Below, piece after piece: positions 15,115-22,435 of a stretch of DNA of 22,470 nucleotides (position 1 is the first letter of the stretch; each line of letters opens with the position of its first letter). The stretch comes from JBJELF01 sp051879015. Lineage in GTDB: Bacteria > Bacillota > Clostridia > Lachnospirales > Lachnospiraceae. Location of the stretch: NCBI GenBank assembly GCA_051879015.1, contig JBJELF010000037.1, forward strand, positions 1 to 22,470, in the 5' to 3' direction. A program made the translations under genes and the position numbers. The notes beneath the pieces were generated by a model. That model was not told where the DNA came from. It made no database searches and saw nothing but the letters and a program-made list of their open reading frames with translations.

Positions 15115-15780
15115 ATGATTTCAATCTTTTTATTTGGAAAACGATATGAGGTGCCAGAGAATCTCACCATCATGGGTGCGATGGAGTATGCTGGTTATGA
15201 GTTAGTAAGAGGTGTGGGTTGTCGCTGTGGTTTTTGTGGTGCCTGTGCGACCATTTACCGCATTAAGGGTGATCCAGTACTCAAAACCTGTCTGGCTTGT
15301 CAAACTCAGGTGCAGGACAATATGTACATTGCTACATTGCCATTTTTCCCATTGGTTAAACAAGTGTATGATATCAATAAAGTTTCAGCTAATGAGCAGG
15401 TCATGATGCAGCTTTACCCAGAAATTTATAAATGTATTGGGTGCAATGCCTGTACGAAAAGCTGTACGCAGGGATTAAATGTCATGCAGTATATTGCCTA
15501 TGCTCAGCGTGGAGATTTTGAGCGCTGTGCGCAGGAATCTTTTGACTGTGTTATGTGTGGTGTTTGTTCTGCGCGTTGTCCAGCTGGAATTTCTCACCCA
15601 CAAGTTGGTGTGTTGGCGAGACGTATTACTGGAAAATATATTGCACCAGAATCCAAGCATTTGACGCAGCGAGTGCAAGAGATTGAGAATGGTGATTTCA
15701 ATGAGTGGATGGCAGATATGATGAATAAGTCCACAGAAGAATTAAAAGAAATGTACAACAATCGCGTGATTGAAAAGTAG
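15115..15780 (+). CDS. FrdB/TfrB-like iron-sulfur subunit
   Basis: A 221-residue protein. The N-terminus is a plant-type [2Fe-2S] fold with C36, C41, C44 and C59 (GCRCGFCGAC), plus extra C38 and C62. The C-terminal part has two CxxCxxCxxxC motifs: C107-C110-C113-C117 and C145-C148-C151-C155, spaced as in HdrC. This resembles the front part of thiol:fumarate reductase TfrB without its CCG domains, or a short succinate dehydrogenase iron-sulfur protein. It probably carries electrons to the flavoprotein encoded next, 11 nt away. There is no membrane anchor. The exact partner and substrate are unknown. Confidence 0.8.
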   Translation: MISIFLFGKRYEVPENLTIMGAMEYAGYELVRGVGCRCGFCGACATIYRIKGDPVLKTCLACQTQVQDNMYIATLPFFPLVKQVYDINKVSANEQVMMQLYPEIYKCIGCNACTKSCTQGLNVMQYIAYAQRGDFERCAQESFDCVMCGVCSARCPAGISHPQVGVLARRITGKYIAPESKHLTQRVQEIENGDFNEWMADMMNKSTEELKEMYNNRVIEK

Positions 15781-15791
15781 GAGGGTAGGAG

Positions 15792-17387
15792 ATGTTTACA
15801 GCGGAAATGATGGAATCGGTCAGAAAAGTAGAAGCGAGCCGCACTGCGCGTATGCAGACGGAGCCTCAAAGAATGACCGCAGAGGAGAAAGAGGCACTGT
15901 TAAGACAATATCACCCGGACTACAAGACGGAAGAATTTGTTACTTTGCAGGTGGGACCAAATCAGGGAGAAAAAGTACCGACAGAGTTGGGTGCCTTGCT
16001 TCAGGCTCACAGCCGTATCAAAGAGAAAGAGTTAGACTTGAACAAAGTGGATTATGATGTGGATGTATTGGTGATTGGCGGCGGCGGAGCTGGTGCTTCA
16101 GCAGCAATCGAGGCTCACGAAGGCGGAGCCAATGTAATGATTGTCACCAAGCTGCGCATCGGTGATGCCAACACGATGATGGCGGAGGGCGGTATTCAGG
16201 CAGCCGACAAGCCAGGAGATTCACCAGCGATTCATTACTTAGATGCCATGGGCGGCGGTCATTTTGCTAACAAGCCAGAATTGCTGAGCAAGCTGGTGAC
16301 GGAGGCTCCAGCGGCAATTCAGTGGCTTAACAAGTTGGGAGTTATGTTTGACAAAGAACCTGATGGTACAATGATTACTACACATGGTGGAGGTACTTCC
16401 AGAAAACGTATGCATGCGGCAGCTGACTATTCGGGAGCAGAGATCATGCGTGTGCTGCGCGATGAGGTACTGAATCGTCAGATACCAGTGGTTGATTTTA
16501 CCTCAGCCATTGAGTTGATTTTGGATACGGAGGGAAAAGCAGCTGGTGCTGTTTTGATGAACATGGAGACCCAAGAGCTGTTGATTGCCAGAGCGAAAAC
16601 GGTCATTATCGCCACTGGCGGAGCAGGAAGACTGCATTATCAGGGATTTCCGACCTCCAATCATTACGGTGCGACAGCGGATGGTTTAATTTTGGCCTAT
16701 CGTGTGGGCGCACCTCTTCTCTATCAGGATACCTTGCAGTATCATCCGACGGGAGCCGCCTATCCAGAACAGATTTTTGGTGCGCTGGTTACAGAAAAAG
16801 TTCGCTCCATGGGAGCTATGTTGGTTAATGCGGAGGGAGAGGCATTTATGCATCCGCTTGAAACAAGAGATGTATCAGCGGCTTCTATTATCCGCGAGTG
16901 TGCAAACGGCAAGGGAGTGCCCACTCCTCAGGGAGGATATGGCATATGGCTGGATACCCCAATGATTGATATGATTCACGGTGAAGGTATGTTAGAGAAA
17001 CGATTGCCAGCTATGCTTCGTATGTATCAGAAATATGGCATTGATATGAGAAAAGAGCCTATTTTGATTTATCCAACTTTGCATTATCAAAATGGTGGAA
17101 TTCAGATTGGTGCTGACTGTCAGACTGCAGTGGAAAATTTATATGTAGCAGGCGAGGCTGTGGGAGGTATTCATGGCAGAAACCGTCTGATGGGTAATTC
17201 CCTGCTGGACATTATTGTATTTGGCCGCGATGCAGGAAAAGAAGTGGCTAAGAAAGTGAAGCATATTACAGTCAAGGAACTGACCTTAGAGCACGTAGCT
17301 CGCTATGAGCAGGCATTGGAGTTGGCAGGTATTCAGACTGACAGAGTATCTCCACAGCTTTTACCGCATTACGCCAGAAAAAAATAA
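15792..17387 (+). CDS. FrdA/NadB-like flavoprotein, probable fumarate- or enoate-reductase subunit
   Basis: A 531-residue FAD protein of the succinate dehydrogenase/fumarate reductase/L-aspartate oxidase superfamily. An N-terminal extension of about 90 residues precedes the Rossmann motif VIGGGGAG (94-101). Core motifs kept are AEGG (131-134), HPTG (318-321), an Arg at 338, LHYQNGGI (430-437) and RNRLMGNS (463-470). The His that holds FAD covalently in FrdA/SdhA is replaced: the segment is DANTMMAEGG, so FAD should be non-covalent, as in NadB. The RGEG segment is altered to RSMG. No cytochrome or anchor subunit follows. GGAG lies directly upstream. Fumarate is the first substrate to consider, not an established one. 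Confidence 0.78.
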   Translation: MFTAEMMESVRKVEASRTARMQTEPQRMTAEEKEALLRQYHPDYKTEEFVTLQVGPNQGEKVPTELGALLQAHSRIKEKELDLNKVDYDVDVLVIGGGGAGASAAIEAHEGGANVMIVTKLRIGDANTMMAEGGIQAADKPGDSPAIHYLDAMGGGHFANKPELLSKLVTEAPAAIQWLNKLGVMFDKEPDGTMITTHGGGTSRKRMHAAADYSGAEIMRVLRDEVLNRQIPVVDFTSAIELILDTEGKAAGAVLMNMETQELLIARAKTVIIATGGAGRLHYQGFPTSNHYGATADGLILAYRVGAPLLYQDTLQYHPTGAAYPEQIFGALVTEKVRSMGAMLVNAEGEAFMHPLETRDVSAASIIRECANGKGVPTPQGGYGIWLDTPMIDMIHGEGMLEKRLPAMLRMYQKYGIDMRKEPILIYPTLHYQNGGIQIGADCQTAVENLYVAGEAVGGIHGRNRLMGNSLLDIIVFGRDAGKEVAKKVKHITVKELTLEHVARYEQALELAGIQTDRVSPQLLPHYARKK

Positions 17388-17391
17388 AAAA

Positions 17392-17408
17392 TCACAAAAT
17401 TATTGTGA
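17392..17408. terminator. Weak hairpin after the operon
   Basis: TCACAA and TTGTGA form a 6-bp stem with a 5-nt loop just after the last operon gene. The following T-run is poor, so this is at best a weak terminator. Confidence 0.3.
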
Positions 17409-17419
17409 AATTTGTTGGT

Positions 17420-17448
17420 TTGACAATTGAGAAAATTAAGCGTATACT
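17420..17448 (+). promoter_or_regulatory. Strong sigma-A promoter for the DUF1275 gene
   Basis: TTGACA (17420-17425), a 17-base spacer and TATACT (17443-17448). It indicates that the next gene is transcribed on its own and does not belong to the hdr-flx-frd operon. Confidence 0.8.
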
Positions 17449-17493
17449 CTTGAAAGGGTCAACTGCGAATTGTCCCTGAAGGAGTGCAATGAG

Positions 17494-18174
17494 ATGAAAA
17501 AAGAAAAATTAGAGTATTATATTCATTTTGCAATGTCGGCTACAGGGGGATTCTTTGGAGCCTATGCAATCATTAATTATGATGAGTTGTTTGCCAATGC
17601 ACAGACTACCAATATGATGAAGTTTGTAGTTGGATTGGTTGGTGACAGTTTGCCGGCTATGCTGCTGCGCCTTATGGTGTGGGGTATGTATGTGTTGGGA
17701 TTAGTGGCATCTACATGGATTCCAAAGAAAACCCAGTGGGATGTGCATTTGTTGAGTGTGATATTCAATTTTATTGCAATGTTCATTTTATTTTTAATGC
17801 CGTCTGGTTTGAACCCCTATATTGCTTTGATTCCAGTATTTTTTGTCACAGCATTTCAGTGGAATAGTTTTAAAACTGTTGGCGGGTATGTGAGTGCTAC
17901 TATTTTTTCCACCAACAATCTCAAGCAGCTGACTACCTCTTTGACTGAATATGCCTGCGACCGCAAACCAGAGCAGTTGAATAAGGCTAAGCTGTACGGA
18001 AAGACTTTGTTATCCTACTATGGCAGTGCTTTGGTATGTGCAATTACATGTAAATTTTTCGAAAAAAATGCTATTTTAGTGGCAGCAGTGTTTATTTTGC
18101 TGTCGGGCTATTTAATTTGCTGTCAAAAAGAGTATTTTGCTAAGACAACATTGAGACAAAGGAAAGTTGGTTGA
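17494..18174 (+). CDS. YoaK / DUF1275 family membrane protein
   Basis: A 226-residue protein with about six hydrophobic segments. It begins MKKEKLEYYIHFAMSATGGFFGAY when read in two parts (first ten residues basic, then helix), and carries FVTAFQWNSFKTVGGYVSAT, which fits the DUF1275 family of integral membrane proteins. The function is unknown; some members are annotated only as transporters or YoaK. ATG 17494 follows AAGGAG by 9 bases; the TTG at 17470 is not needed. It has its own promoter and is followed by a tRNA cluster. Confidence 0.75.
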   Translation: MKKEKLEYYIHFAMSATGGFFGAYAIINYDELFANAQTTNMMKFVVGLVGDSLPAMLLRLMVWGMYVLGLVASTWIPKKTQWDVHLLSVIFNFIAMFILFLMPSGLNPYIALIPVFFVTAFQWNSFKTVGGYVSATIFSTNNLKQLTTSLTEYACDRKPEQLNKAKLYGKTLLSYYGSALVCAITCKFFEKNAILVAAVFILLSGYLICCQKEYFAKTTLRQRKVG

Positions 18175-18227
18175 GTTGATTGAATTTTTGGAATAATTAA
18201 ACTTATTAAAAAAATTCAAAAATTTGC

Positions 18228-18256
18228 TTGACAAAATAGATGCTTTATTGTATAGT
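18228..18256 (+). promoter_or_regulatory. Promoter for the tRNA-Glu cluster
   Basis: TTGACA (18228-18233), a 17-base spacer and TATAGT (18251-18256), 19 nt before the first tRNA. Confidence 0.8.
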
Positions 18257-18275
18257 ATCAATTGTCGAGCAATGA

Positions 18276-18347
18276 GGCCAGTTGGTCAAGGGGTTAAGAC
18301 GCCGCCCTCTCACGGCGGAATCAGGGGTTCGATTCCCCTACTGGCTA
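18276..18347 (+). tRNA. tRNA-Glu (anticodon CTC), copy 1
   Basis: Acceptor stem GGCCAGT/ACTGGCT, anticodon stem CCGCC/GGCGG with loop CTCTCAC (anticodon CTC, reads GAG), T loop TTCGATT, discriminator A, no encoded CCA. It is the first tRNA behind the promoter at 18228. Confidence 0.96.
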
Positions 18348-18446
18348 TTAGAGCATGTTGGTGTTCGACTTAAGTTAATAGAGCATTGTGTTTTGAATAC
18401 AGAGACTGTATTATTAGTTTTGTATTTTATCAGAGCAATGAAGTGA

Positions 18447-18518
18447 GGCCAGTTGGTCAAGGGGTCAAGACGCCGCCCTCTCACGGCGGAATCAGGGGTT
18501 CGATTCCCCTACTGGCTA
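18447..18518 (+). tRNA. tRNA-Glu (anticodon CTC), copy 2
   Basis: Same as copy 1 except one T-to-C change in the D arm (GGGGTC in place of GGGGTT). It sits 99 nt downstream without a clear promoter of its own, so the two are probably cotranscribed. A small hairpin (18396-18412) lies between them. The contig ends 3 nt after this copy. Confidence 0.93.
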
Positions 18519-18521
18519 TTA

Positions 18522-18621
18522 NNNNNNNNNNNNNNNNNNNNNNNNNNNNNNNNNNNNNNNNNNNNNNNNNNNNNNNNNNNNNNNNNNNNNNNNNNNNNNN
18601 NNNNNNNNNNNNNNNNNNNNN
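18522..18621. other. Assembly gap (100 N)
   Basis: Exactly 100 N, a conventional placeholder for a gap of unknown size. The 55 bases on its left (18467-18521) and the 55 on its right (18622-18676) are identical, which points to a break at a repeat in a k-mer based assembly. Gene order and distance across this point are not proven. Confidence 0.97.
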
Positions 18622-18673
18622 AAGACGCCGCCCTCTCACGGCGGAATCAGGGGTTCGATTCCCCTACTGGCTA
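18622..18673 (+). tRNA. tRNA-Glu (CTC), 3' part at contig edge
   Basis: The last 52 nt of the same tRNA: anticodon arm, T arm and 3' acceptor strand, identical to the other copies. The 5' part is hidden by the gap. It could be the 3' end of copy 2 itself, duplicated by the assembly, or a further tandem copy. Confidence 0.75.
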
Positions 18674-18681
18674 TTAGAAAG

Positions 18682-18716
18682 TCTTTGAAAAAGGAATATT
18701 TTTCAAAGATTTTTTA
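18682..18716 (+). terminator. Terminator of the tRNA-Glu cluster
   Basis: A perfect 11-bp stem (18682-18692 with 18699-18709) and a 6-nt loop, followed by TTTTTTATTTT. Confidence 0.8.
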
Positions 18717-18735
18717 TTTTCGTTTATAAAGTTTT

Positions 18736-18785
18736 AATGCGTTTGATTTCTATTTTGTATGTAGAGAATCAAACGCATTTTTATT
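18736..18785. terminator. Convergent-end hairpin
   Basis: A perfect 13-bp stem (18736-18748 with 18767-18779) with an 18-nt loop. A T-run follows on the plus strand; on the minus strand it comes just after the ABC-ATPase stop, though with a poor T-run. It probably separates the two converging transcripts. Confidence 0.65.
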
Positions 18786-18788
18786 GCT

Positions 18789-20483
18789 TTATCCGCGGTA
18801 TCGATTAAAGCAGGCAAAGATTTCCTGGCGGCGTGGCATTGCAAGGCTGCTGCTAAGGTAACTTCCCTCTGATAGAGCTTCCAATCCTTTCGCTTTCAAA
18901 AGTTTTTCTAGCTCATTTACTATTTCCTGTAAGGTGCGTTTCCCGTCACAGTAATGCATCATAGCATATTTGAGCAAATAGGAGAGGGCAGTTGTCTGTT
19001 CACTGTCCACCAGCTGTTCGACATAGCGTAAATCTACGGTTTCACGGTCAATGGAAAAGGCATCTTTGCTCAAAGTTTTCATTTTAATGCGAGTATTGTT
19101 GGAGAAGAAGGAATCGCTGCGGGGTTTGCGGGCAAAATCGGGCAGAACAAAAGCCTTAGGGGTGATTTCTAAAGGTGGAAATTGTGCTGCCTCTTTTTTT
19201 GCGAGGAAAGTGATTTCCTTTGGCACATAGCGATCCATCTGTATAATACAATCTGATACATGGAAGTAGGCCCCAGAGCTGCCTGCGACCATAATGCAGG
19301 AGATATTTTGTTTGTTGTAAAGGGTTTGTACACGTTCGATGAAAGGGGTAATAGGCTCTTGGTCACGGTGAACAACACGCTGCATTAATTCATCACGAAT
19401 CATAAAATTGGTAGCGCAGGTGTCTTCGTCAATCAAAAGAAGCTTGGCGCCGGATTCGATTGCCTCAATTACATTGGCGGCCTGAGAGGTGCTGCCACTG
19501 GCATCTTCTGTGTAAAAATGTTTGGTGTCCTTTTTATTTGGTAGGTCATTGATAAACATTGAGATATCTGTCTGTTTGATACAGCGGCCATCTTCTGCGC
19601 GAATTTTCATAGCACTGGCATCCGTAATGACATATTCTCTGCCATCGCCGGCAATGTGATTGTAGACGCCTAGTTCTAATGCTTTTAATAAGGTAGATTT
19701 GCCATGATACCCACCTCCTACAATCAGAGTAATTCCCTTTTTGATGCCCATACCAGTCATGCTGCCTGCATGAGGAAGTTGTAAGGTAACTTCTAATTCT
19801 TTGGGAGAGACAAATGCAGTGGCTTGTCTCATTGGTTTGGAGGATATACCACTCTCTCTAGGCAAAATTGCTCCGTTGGCGACAAAGGCAACTAAGCCTA
19901 ATGAATCTAATTGTCTGCGGATAAATTCTTGGTCTTCTGCCAGATTTGCCACAGCGAAGACTTGTTCTTTCTTCAAACTGCGGAAAAACAGAGTCTGGGA
20001 AACACATTCGGGAAGAAAATCAAACAAAATTTTTATCAGCTCGCCAGAATTGATTGTGCGGCCGTTTGCAGGAAATCCGATTTCCATACGAATCAGCAAA
20101 TCTCCGTTGGAAGGATTGATTTTGCAGGCACTACGCTCCAAAATTTCTTGACCAGGGCGGCTGATGGACATGAGACCACTTTTGCCGGAACCCTTTGCCT
20201 TAAAGTTGTAGGCATTGATTTCATTGTGAAATAGGCGAGTGATATAATCCTGTAGGGCAATGCGCTTATAAGGTTGATCGTATAACCTGGATGGAAAAGC
20301 AGCCTTATTTCCTGAAAGAAGCAGACTTACTTTTGAGGGAGATGCGAAGGGGTCTCCTTGCACATGGTCAATAGACAGGATATAGTCATCAAATTGGTAG
20401 CTGCCCTGCGTATCTTTATAGGAGGGATAGCTCTTGTGATTCATTGCATTTAACATATTTTTTAAATCAAGTTTATTTTTCAT
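18789..20483 (-). CDS. ABC-class predicted ATPase (COG3044 / PF09818 type)
   Basis: A 564-residue soluble protein. Its order is an N-terminal domain (about 1-240), a Walker A GGGYHGKST (256-264), a signature-like DASGSTSQA (327-335), a Walker B LLLIDED (348-354) and a C-terminal helical domain. There are no membrane segments and no transporter partner. This family is of unknown function; its trypanosome relative MRB1590 binds RNA, so a nucleic-acid role is possible. The start has a GGAGG site on the minus strand, and a promoter lies at 20514-20542. It is divergent from the ABC exporter. Confidence 0.88.
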   Translation of the reverse strand: MKNKLDLKNMLNAMNHKSYPSYKDTQGSYQFDDYILSIDHVQGDPFASPSKVSLLLSGNKAAFPSRLYDQPYKRIALQDYITRLFHNEINAYNFKAKGSGKSGLMSISRPGQEILERSACKINPSNGDLLIRMEIGFPANGRTINSGELIKILFDFLPECVSQTLFFRSLKKEQVFAVANLAEDQEFIRRQLDSLGLVAFVANGAILPRESGISSKPMRQATAFVSPKELEVTLQLPHAGSMTGMGIKKGITLIVGGGYHGKSTLLKALELGVYNHIAGDGREYVITDASAMKIRAEDGRCIKQTDISMFINDLPNKKDTKHFYTEDASGSTSQAANVIEAIESGAKLLLIDEDTCATNFMIRDELMQRVVHRDQEPITPFIERVQTLYNKQNISCIMVAGSSGAYFHVSDCIIQMDRYVPKEITFLAKKEAAQFPPLEITPKAFVLPDFARKPRSDSFFSNNTRIKMKTLSKDAFSIDRETVDLRYVEQLVDSEQTTALSYLLKYAMMHYCDGKRTLQEIVNELEKLLKAKGLEALSEGSYLSSSLAMPRRQEIFACFNRYRG

Positions 20484-20513
20484 AATGCCTCCGTGTTGGT
20501 TTATTTAAAAGTC

Positions 20514-20542
20514 ATTATAGCATTTAGCATGGACGGCTGCAA
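20514..20542 (-). promoter_or_regulatory. Promoter for the ABC-class ATPase gene
   Basis: On the minus strand, TTGCAG (20542-20537), a 17-base spacer and a perfect TATAAT (20519-20514). Confidence 0.75.
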
Positions 20543-20601
20543 GAGGGCGTGGACACAGCTGGCAAATGGTTTATATTATCAATTGAATTTTAATAAAAAA
20601 C

Positions 20602-20630
20602 TTGCAAAAAGGTAAGAGGGGGAGTATACT
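20602..20630 (+). promoter_or_regulatory. Promoter for the ABC exporter gene
   Basis: TTGCAA (20602-20607), a 17-base spacer and TATACT (20625-20630), divergent from the promoter at 20514-20542 within a 188-nt intergenic region. Confidence 0.7.
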
Positions 20631-20671
20631 TTTTATCTGTGGATACAAATTGATAAAAGAGAGGATTTTAT

Positions 20672-22435
20672 ATGAGTGAAAAGAGAGGATATCATTCTAC
20701 GGAGTTGATTAAGCGGTTTCTTCCATATTATAGGAAACATGTAAAGGTTATGTGCATGGACTTGTTTTGTGCGGCACTGACCACCATCTGTGAGATTGTA
20801 CTGCCATTGATTATTCGCTACATCACCAATCAGGCAACGCAGGATTTGGCATTGCTGACTGTGGGTACAGTAGGCAAATTAGGTCTGTTGTATCTGATTT
20901 TGCGTATGATTGACACGGCAGCATACTATTATATGGCATATACGGGACATGTGATGGGTGTGGACATTGAGACCGATATGAGAAGAGATGCCTATGCTCA
21001 CTTGCAGCAGCTTTCTAACACTTATTATAATAATACAAAAGTAGGACAGATTATGGGGCGCATCACCAACGATTTGTTTGATGTTACAGAGTTTGCGCAT
21101 CATTGTCCAGAAGAATTTTTCATTGCGGGTATTAAAGGTGTAGCGTCCTTTGCGATTTTGTGTTCCATCAACGTGCCGTTGACTTTGATTATTTTTTGTA
21201 TTATTCCATTTATGATTGTGATTTGTGGAAAAATCAATTTTAAGCAGAGAGCATTATTTCGCCAGCAGCGCCAACAGGTAGGTGAGCTGAATGCTCGTAT
21301 TGAGGATAGTTTATTGGGACAAAAGGTGGTAAAGGCTTTTGCCAATGAGCAGGTTGAAATGGATAAATTCGAGGAAGACAATCAAAAATTTCGTGAGATT
21401 AAAAAGTATACTTATCGCTATATGGGAGCTTTTCAGTGTTCTACCCGTTTATTCGATGGATTGATGTATTTGGCAACAATTTCAGCTGGCGGTTTCTTTA
21501 TGGTGAAGGGAATTATTCGTTCCAGTGATTTGGTGGCTTATGTTATGTATGTGTCTACTTTTATCGCTACGGTTCGCCGTATCATTGAGTTTGCAGAGCA
21601 GTTTCAGCGCGGCATGACAGGTATTGAACGATTTTTGCAGATTATGGATGCGGATATCGAAATTTTTGATGAGCCAGGTGCTGTTCCTCTAGAAAATGCC
21701 AAAGGAAATATTGTCTTTGATCAGGTTAGTTTTGAATATCCAGACGATCATAATCAAGTTTTCAGAAATTTAAATTTGAACATTAAACCAGGTGAAAAGG
21801 TAGCTTTGGTGGGACCTTCCGGCGGAGGAAAAACAACTCTCTGCAATCTGATTCCTCGTTTTTATGATGTTACGGAAGGAAATATTTATATCGATGGAAA
21901 AAATATAAAGGATTTGACATTGAAGAGCCTGCGCAGCAATATTGGTGTGGTTCAGCAGGATGTCTATTTATTTTCTGGAACGGTCTATGAAAATATTGTA
22001 TATGGAAAAGTGGATGCAAGTTGTGAAGAAGTTATTGAGGCTGCTAAGCGGGCAGGAGCTCATGAATTTATCATGGATTTGAAAGATGGGTATGATACTT
22101 ATATTGGAGAGCGAGGAGTAAAATTATCTGGCGGGCAGAAGCAGCGTATCAGTATTGCTCGAGTTTTTTTGAAAAATTCTCCAATTCTTATCTTGGATGA
22201 GGCTACTTCCGCCCTCGACAATGAGAGCGAGTATGCGGTAGCAAAATCACTGGAAGCACTGTCTGAGGGACGTACCACATTAACTGTGGCACATCGACTC
22301 TCTACCATTCGCAATTCGGATCGAATTTTAGTGTTGACAGAGGACGGTATCACGGAAGAGGGAAATCATGATGAGCTCATGAAAAGGAAGGGAATCTACT
22401 ATAATCTCTACCAAATGGCAAATTCTATGAAGTAA
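20672..22435 (+). CDS. ABC exporter half-transporter (MsbA/MdlB/BmrA type)
   Basis: A 587-residue protein with an N-terminal six-helix exporter domain (about 25-310) fused to an ATPase domain. Walker A GPSGGGKTT (381-389), Q-loop VVQQD (426-430), signature LSGGQ (485-489), Walker B ILILDE (505-510) and the switch His in TVAHRLST are all intact. It should act as a homodimer, or as a heterodimer with a second half-transporter, but no second ABC gene is seen in the window, which ends 35 nt after the stop. The substrate (lipid, drug or peptide) cannot be told. It starts at ATG 20672, after GAGAGGA. Confidence 0.93.
   Translation: MSEKRGYHSTELIKRFLPYYRKHVKVMCMDLFCAALTTICEIVLPLIIRYITNQATQDLALLTVGTVGKLGLLYLILRMIDTAAYYYMAYTGHVMGVDIETDMRRDAYAHLQQLSNTYYNNTKVGQIMGRITNDLFDVTEFAHHCPEEFFIAGIKGVASFAILCSINVPLTLIIFCIIPFMIVICGKINFKQRALFRQQRQQVGELNARIEDSLLGQKVVKAFANEQVEMDKFEEDNQKFREIKKYTYRYMGAFQCSTRLFDGLMYLATISAGGFFMVKGIIRSSDLVAYVMYVSTFIATVRRIIEFAEQFQRGMTGIERFLQIMDADIEIFDEPGAVPLENAKGNIVFDQVSFEYPDDHNQVFRNLNLNIKPGEKVALVGPSGGGKTTLCNLIPRFYDVTEGNIYIDGKNIKDLTLKSLRSNIGVVQQDVYLFSGTVYENIVYGKVDASCEEVIEAAKRAGAHEFIMDLKDGYDTYIGERGVKLSGGQKQRISIARVFLKNSPILILDEATSALDNESEYAVAKSLEALSEGRTTLTVAHRLSTIRNSDRILVLTEDGITEEGNHDELMKRKGIYYNLYQMANSMK

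Noticed and set aside
17392..17408. TCACAA-N5-TTGTGA as a Rex or CRP/FNR-type site
   Set aside because: The half-sites are in the reverse order to Rex and CRP/FNR sites, and it lies at the 3' end of the operon.
18386..18688. Open frames running across the tRNA genes and the N gap
   Set aside because: They translate tRNA and unknown bases; they are artefacts.
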